64,000 nt of DNA, taken from Anaerolineae bacterium (GTDB lineage Bacteria; Chloroflexota; Anaerolineae; 4572-78; J111). The notes beneath the pieces were generated by a model, which had not been told where the DNA came from, did not search any database, and saw only the letters and a program-made list of their open reading frames with translations. The stretch lies in assembly GCA_023151115.1 (NCBI GenBank), contig JAKLJP010000038.1, forward strand, positions 1 through 64,000, given 5' to 3'. The position numbers were made by a program, and so were the translations under genes. This document shows, piece after piece, positions 60,247 through 64,000 of this stretch (position 1 is its first letter; the number at the start of each line of letters is the position of its first letter).

Positions 60247-62775
60247 CTACGAGGTGGGGGAGACCACCCGCAACCCAAAGTCGTTGTCACAACTGTAAGG
60301 GTCGTACCAGTTGCGAATCGCGCAGCGGGCGATGATCCGATTGCCGCTCCACGAGCCGCCCCGCAGCACCCGATCTGTCTCACTTTTATCATACCAATCG
60401 GCGCACCATTCCCAGACATTGCCACTGCAATCATACGCCCTGGCTGGGCTGACTCCGCCTGGAAAAAGACCTACAGCGCTGGTCTGATTGATCCGGCTCT
60501 CACTGGTGTTGGCCCGGTCCTCCTGCCAGTCATCACCCCAGGGATAAACCCGCCCCTCCTGCCCCCGCGCCAGCCGTTCCCACTCCGTTTCCGTCGGCAG
60601 GCGATAAAGACGGTCATAAACTGCGCTCAACCAGTTACAAAACGCCTCGGCCTCGTACCAGGTTATGCCCACCACCGGCTGATTGGCCCGGTTCCAGCGA
60701 TTATCCTCCCAAAAATCAGGCCGGTCAAGCTTCTGCCACGAATAAGCAGGTTCGCCCTGCCGCCACTGCCAGCCGGCCTTGCTCCACCATTCCTGCCGTT
60801 CATAACCGCCCGCAGCTATAAATTGAGCATATTGGGCGTTGGTAATGGGGTAAACCCCGGCCTGAAAAGGGGCCACGCTGCGGCGCTCGTTGGCCTCACC
60901 GTACAGAAATTCACCAACCAGAACAGCGGTGAGCAAGGGCGGCAACTCCGTTACGCCAGGCCGGGGATCCCCCAATACCGCCAACGCCTGCCCGGCTTCG
61001 GCTCGCTCCGGCGGGGTCAGTTCGCCGTTGGTTAGAAGAGTCGCCATCAATTCGCGGGCGCGGGGCCACAGTTCGCGGCCTACTTCGTCGGCTTCGGCAG
61101 CGGTGGGGCCGGCTACCGCCAGCATCTCGGCGGCTCGCCAGGCTTGCTGCCAGCCGGGGGTATCTCCAGGCGCGGGCGGCTGTTCGGGCAGCAGATCTTC
61201 CAAAGCGTCAAACAGGTTGCGGGCCACCTTCTGGTTAAACACCAGCGTCCCGGCGGCTAATAACAGGGCTTCGCGCCAGGGCGGGCCGGCCTGGGCCAGG
61301 GGAATGGCCCGGCGGCCAAAGCGCCGGTCGTTGGCCAGGTGGCAGCCGGCCAGATATTCCTGAAAGGTGCGATGGGGGAAGCTAAAGCGGCGGTCGTCGC
61401 GCCCACCCAGGCCCACCAGCAGGTGCGCCCGCCGCTCGGTGTATTCGACAAAGGCTTCGGCTTTGGCCCAATCGCCCAAGTGTTTTTTGGCCAGCTCCAT
61501 CACCTGGGTTTCGGGGATGTCGGCCGCGCCCTGGCGCTCGGCCTGCCCGGCGTGGGCGGTGTAGCCAATCTCCCACAGCAGCGGCTCGATGGCCTCCTGT
61601 TTGATCCCCAGTTGAGCCAGCGAGGGGGGCAGGCTGCCCGCGCCGGGCACCGTCTCTTTGTTCTGCTGCCAGCGTAAGAGCAGCGTTTCAACGCAGGCTT
61701 GATAGAGCTTGGCCCGCTCGTCGGGCAGGGTGCCGTAATAGCTCTGCACCAGGGCCATAATCGTCAGCAGCATCGGGTTGGGGGCCAGCTCGACCAGCGT
61801 TCCGGCGGCGGCGGTACGGAGTTGGGCGGCCAGGGCCTCGCTCTGGGCCGGGGTTTTCTCGCCCAATTCGGTCAGGGCGTGGTACCAGGCGGCAATAAAG
61901 GTTTCGATTTGGGCCGGGGTCAGCGGGGCCAGGGTCAGGCGGGCGCGGGCTGCGGCCGCCGCGGCTTCTTCCTCCACGTAAGAGAGAACGCGGCAGGTAG
62001 CCAGCCAGCGGCAGCGGTTGAACGCCCCCTGACCCAACGCGCCAATGGCCTGCCAGACCTGGGCACGGCGGCCCGCCGGCACTTCGTCCACGCCGTCGAG
62101 CAGCAGCAGCGCTTCGCCCCGAACCAGGGCGGCCCGGACGGCCTCGACCGCCTCGGCCAGGCCGCGCCGGGTCAAATCGGCGGCCACAAAATCCCACACC
62201 GCCAGCGGCGAAGCCGGGTCAAAAGCGGTGGCGGCAAAATCGCGCAGCGTGACCAGCACCGGCACAAACGGCGGGTGCGGCCAGGGCATCTGGCCCAGCG
62301 GCTTGTCCTCTTCGCCTCGCAGCCTCGCCTCCTCGTCTCTTTTTTCCCCATAGACCGGCCAGCCCAACTGGGCCAGCCAGTCAACCTGCGGTTCCAGGCG
62401 GGCCTGGGCCAGGCGCAGGGCCAAAAAGCGCAAAAAGGTGGATTTGCCGGAGCCGGGGTCGCCCAGGATAACCAGGCGGGGATAAGCGGCCACATAAGCC
62501 AGGGCGGAGCGGGCCGCGGCTTTTTGTTTTTCAAAGGCGACGGCCAGGGGCGGCTGGCTATCCAGCCCCACGTAGACCTGCTCCAGGGTGACGCGGGCGC
62601 TTTCCCGGCCGCCGGGGTCAAGCGGGCCGAGGGGTAAACTGCGGCACAGGTCGTTGACGGTTTGCAGATAAAAGGCCAACTGCTCGGCCGGGTCGGGCGA
62701 GGTGGGGGGCAGATTGACAGTTTGTTGAGTTAAATGGATGTTGCCGTATTCGGTCTGCAAGTGGTGAGCTTGCAT
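60247..62775 (-). CDS. NACHT NTPase with DGR-diversified FGE/C-type-lectin-like domain (DGR target protein)
   Basis: An 842-residue STAND-class protein. Residues 1-60 hold a short N-terminal region (EYGNIHLTQQTVN). The NACHT domain follows with Walker A GDPGSGKST (105-113), Walker B LLLLDGVDEVP (223-233) and the winged-helix segment FPHRTFQEYLAG (466-477). Residues 510-610 are helical. Residues 620-842 are a formylglycine-generating-enzyme-like (CLec-fold) domain ([53 protein letters not shown]). The VR spans the last ~40 residues, so residues in SWSGNRIIARCAIRNWYDP and YSCDNDF are the diversified ones. It probably senses a ligand through the variable surface and switches state with ATP. Low-complexity insertion at 144-160. 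Confidence 0.93.
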   Translation of the reverse strand: MQAHHLQTEYGNIHLTQQTVNLPPTSPDPAEQLAFYLQTVNDLCRSLPLGPLDPGGRESARVTLEQVYVGLDSQPPLAVAFEKQKAAARSALAYVAAYPRLVILGDPGSGKSTFLRFLALRLAQARLEPQVDWLAQLGWPVYGEKRDEEARLRGEEDKPLGQMPWPHPPFVPVLVTLRDFAATAFDPASPLAVWDFVAADLTRRGLAEAVEAVRAALVRGEALLLLDGVDEVPAGRRAQVWQAIGALGQGAFNRCRWLATCRVLSYVEEEAAAAAARARLTLAPLTPAQIETFIAAWYHALTELGEKTPAQSEALAAQLRTAAAGTLVELAPNPMLLTIMALVQSYYGTLPDERAKLYQACVETLLLRWQQNKETVPGAGSLPPSLAQLGIKQEAIEPLLWEIGYTAHAGQAERQGAADIPETQVMELAKKHLGDWAKAEAFVEYTERRAHLLVGLGGRDDRRFSFPHRTFQEYLAGCHLANDRRFGRRAIPLAQAGPPWREALLLAAGTLVFNQKVARNLFDALEDLLPEQPPAPGDTPGWQQAWRAAEMLAVAGPTAAEADEVGRELWPRARELMATLLTNGELTPPERAEAGQALAVLGDPRPGVTELPPLLTAVLVGEFLYGEANERRSVAPFQAGVYPITNAQYAQFIAAGGYERQEWWSKAGWQWRQGEPAYSWQKLDRPDFWEDNRWNRANQPVVGITWYEAEAFCNWLSAVYDRLYRLPTETEWERLARGQEGRVYPWGDDWQEDRANTSESRINQTSAVGLFPGGVSPARAYDCSGNVWEWCADWYDKSETDRVLRGGSWSGNRIIARCAIRNWYDPYSCDNDFGLRVVSPTS
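60255..60376 (-). repeat. DGR variable repeat (VR)
   Basis: Recipient copy of the template at 58477-58598, lying in the last codons of the NACHT-FGE gene. Differences cluster in two blocks (60279-60309 and 60332-60347), plus one at 60257 near the stop. They change most of the Asn codons of the template to Ser, Gly, Ile, Tyr, Asp or other residues. The GC-rich segment shared at the 3' end (GGTTGCGGGTGGTCTCCC) is the likely initiation-of-mutagenic-homology site. Confidence 0.95.
62308..62350. repeat. CTCCTCG-type repeat inside the NACHT gene
   Basis: CTTCGCCTCGCAGCCTCGCCTCCTCGTCTC resembles the tandem repeat in gltD. It encodes the charged stretch KRDEEARLRGEED at about residues 145-157. Confidence 0.6.
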
Positions 62776-62795
62776 AGACAGGCCGCCCCCCGAAC

Positions 62796-63143
62796 CTACG
62801 CCGGGGGCGGGGCTTTTGGGTCGCCGCTTTCGCCTTTGCCGATGAGGATATCTTTTTTGGCTTTCAGGTCTCTGGCGTCAATCCCAATGCCGGAAGGATT
62901 ATGCGCTGTACCTTCCTCGATGACAATATCGCCGGCGGTTGACTCCAGCTTTTCGGCCCTGACGCCGGCCGGGGGTGGCGCAGCCGGTCGAGCGGGCGGG
63001 CGGGGGGCGGCGTTTTCGCCCGACAGACCCAGGTCAAACCCCAGACCTTTCAGGGTCAGGCTAACCTTTTGCCGAAAGGCGATGATCACCGCCAGGATCA
63101 CCAGGGCGATGATAATCAGAGCGATAACGGATAAGGTGTCCAT
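62796..63143 (-). CDS. small single-pass membrane protein, likely partner of the DGR target
   Basis: A 115-residue protein. Residues 4-24 are a transmembrane helix (LSVIALIIIALVILAVIIAF). A Pro/Ala linker (45-60) leads to a short beta-rich tail with GDIVIEEGTA (71-80), GIGIDARDL and KDILIGKGES (97-106). AGGAGG 6 bp upstream fixes ATG 63143. It ends 20 bp before the NACHT-FGE start codon, so both share a transcript. A membrane-located signalling or effector role is inferred; the family is not one I know. Confidence 0.78.
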   Translation of the reverse strand: MDTLSVIALIIIALVILAVIIAFRQKVSLTLKGLGFDLGLSGENAAPRPPARPAAPPPAGVRAEKLESTAGDIVIEEGTAHNPSGIGIDARDLKAKKDILIGKGESGDPKAPPPA

Positions 63144-63247
63144 AGAATCCCTCCTAAAAAAATAGCAGACGGTAGACAGGGAAATGCGATAACTCTGCAA
63201 CCTTGCTACCCTCCCAAAAAAATTGATGATATAGGAGTTACGCGGTT

Positions 63248-63294
63248 CAAGGTAGTTTAGCCCCTCGTGGGCGGGCACAAGGCCCTAAACTACA
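63248..63294. repeat. GGTAGTTTAG / CTAAACTAC hairpin repeat
   Basis: GTAGTTTAG and CTAAACTAC flank the core CCCCTCGTGGGCGGGCACAAGG. It is related to the element at 24176-24222, with compensating changes in both arms of the outer stem. Confidence 0.6.
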
Positions 63295-63325
63295 GCCCAA
63301 TTGCGTAACTCATATTATTTTTTGG

Positions 63326-63427
63326 CTCATGTTAAGTACTAGTGCAAAGCAGGCCGGGCTCCCACGCCCGGCCCTCGGCGGCGTGGGAGCCGCCTCCGCT
63401 AAATTGCACTTGTTCTATACATGAGCC
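63326..63427. repeat. GGCTCATGT / ACATGAGCC inverted-repeat element
   Basis: GGCTCATGTTAAGTACTAGTGCAA at the left faces TTGCACTTGTTCTATACATGAGCC at the right, with a GC-rich inner hairpin (GGCTCCCACGCC / GGCGTGGGAGCC). It is about 100 bp long, non-coding and MITE-like. Confidence 0.65.
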
Positions 63428-63771
63428 TATTTTTTTTGGTGATAATTGTGCCGGTCAAGAGCAAGATTTTCAGAATAAAAGGACAAAAATCCTTCAATTC
63501 TACTGATCCTGCTCTGACTTTCAGCTACAACCTTAAATTTGTCAGCCAATCAGTGATGAATATAGTAAAATTTTGATCTAATGTCAATAACTTTGCCATC
63601 TTGGGTGCGTTCGGATTTGGGGGCAGATTTTGTAGGTCACGTTGCTAACTTGACCGTTGCGTGGGCAATTTGCTAAATTGCCCTACAGTTGCCCTAAAAA
63701 GTGAGCACGCCTACCATCTTGGTAAATAGGTTGAACCGTGTTATGATTATTGGCGTTAAATTTCATGAGGA

Positions 63772-63832
63772 GAAACGTGAAACGTGATGCGTAATGCGTG
63801 AGAAAATTTCACGCATCACGCATCACGCATCA
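63772..63832. repeat. 7-mer hairpin GTGATGCGTAATGCGTGA
   Basis: CGTGATGCGTAATGCGTGAG units pair with TTCACGCATCACGCATCACG. Same family as the hairpins at 44768-44846 and 51255-51311. Confidence 0.75.
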
Positions 63833-63840
63833 AAAAACTT

Positions 63841-64000
63841 ATGCCTCCTAATCCATCCTCCACCCTCGAACTCGCCCAAACTCTGGCCCGCGACTTTGCC
63901 GCCCGCGCCGACGAGGCCGACCGGCTGGCCCGGCTGCCGGGGGAAGATGTCCAGGCGTTGAAAGATTCCGGCTACCTGAGCCTGAGCATTCCCCAGGAGT
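63841..64000 (+). CDS. acyl-CoA dehydrogenase-like protein, N-terminal part only
   Basis: An open frame from ATG 63841 runs off the end of the window. The 53 visible codons read like the first helices of an acyl-CoA dehydrogenase (LARDFAARADEADR, LPGEDVQALKDSGYLSLSIPQE). The family call rests on this short stretch only. The catalytic residues lie outside the window. Confidence 0.7.
   Translation, partial: MPPNPSSTLELAQTLARDFAARADEADRLARLPGEDVQALKDSGYLSLSIPQE

Larger units (their letters stand above)
63144..63840. other. repeat-rich intergenic region between divergent genes
   Basis: About 700 bp without a supported gene. It contains the hairpin repeat at 63248-63294, a large inverted repeat at 63326-63427, a pyrimidine/purine-rich segment that mirrors the sequence at 52-76, and a 7-mer hairpin at 63772-63832. 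Confidence 0.6.

Noticed and set aside
58239..63143. Prophage origin of the DGR
   Set aside because: No phage structural, lysis, integrase or terminase gene is present within the window; the DGR looks chromosomal.
1..64000. tRNA, rRNA or replication origin genes
   Set aside because: Reading through the intergenic regions showed no tRNA-like cloverleaf with a T-loop motif, no rRNA sequence and no DnaA-box cluster that I could support.

Overview
The window is bacterial chromosomal DNA of moderately high GC. The gene content suggests a large-genome Chloroflexota (Anaerolineae-like) organism: membrane-anchored proteins with long Pro/Thr-rich 'PTPT' linkers, many PAS/LOV kinases, a NACHT-type NTPase, FHA and CBS proteins, and very many small palindromic repeats. 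This assignment is an inference from style; no rRNA or tRNA gene was seen to confirm it.

Layout. 1-9.6 kb: LOV-PAS hybrid histidine kinase, guaB, a CBS protein, korA-korB (korB carries a C-terminal CBS pair), a GIY-YIG gene enclosed by REP-like inverted repeats, and queG. 9.7-12.8 kb: a TOPRIM protein plus SMC/OLD-like ATPase pair (likely defence) and a patatin lipase. 13-23.5 kb: a carbohydrate island with a SorC-type regulator, ABC importer, NIPSNAP protein, dehydrogenase, ROK kinase and TIM-barrel epimerase, facing a second ROK kinase and a SIS isomerase. 24-30 kb: DtxR-type regulator, ferritin, receiver protein, two Pro-rich membrane proteins, FHA protein, HicAB. 30.3-38.7 kb: a five-gene defence-like operon on the minus strand (endonuclease III/cytosine-5 methyltransferase fusion, NurA-like nuclease, HerA-like ATPase, double-GHKL histidine kinase, receiver protein). 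39-46 kb: assorted enzymes, a REC-PAS kinase and a possible structured RNA. 46.2-57.8 kb: gltB-gltD-gltB glutamate synthase cluster with related leaders before both gltB genes. 58.2-63.1 kb: a complete diversity-generating retroelement (DGR). The window ends in the first codons of an acyl-CoA dehydrogenase-like gene.

The strongest discovery is the DGR. Template repeat TR (58477-58598) and variable repeat VR (60255-60376) align over 122 bp without gaps. All 17 differences fall on template adenines (read on the minus strand) and none on the other 86 positions. The VR encodes the C-terminal end of a formylglycine-generating-enzyme/C-type-lectin-like domain fused to a NACHT NTPase, so the retroelement appears to diversify the sensor end of an innate-immunity-like switch. 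A small membrane protein 20 bp upstream is a possible signalling partner. The second candidate is the five-gene methylation/HerA-NurA/two-component operon, which I do not recognise as a named system.

A genome-wide theme is invasion by short palindromic elements. One has an 8-bp target duplication; another, present twice, is a 90-bp hairpin; a third, present three times, ends in a ribosome-binding site. Degenerate 7-8-bp tandem repeats form hairpins between operons and are also inserted in frame inside gltB, gltD, a hydrolase and the NACHT gene; a related G-rich element sits inside queG.
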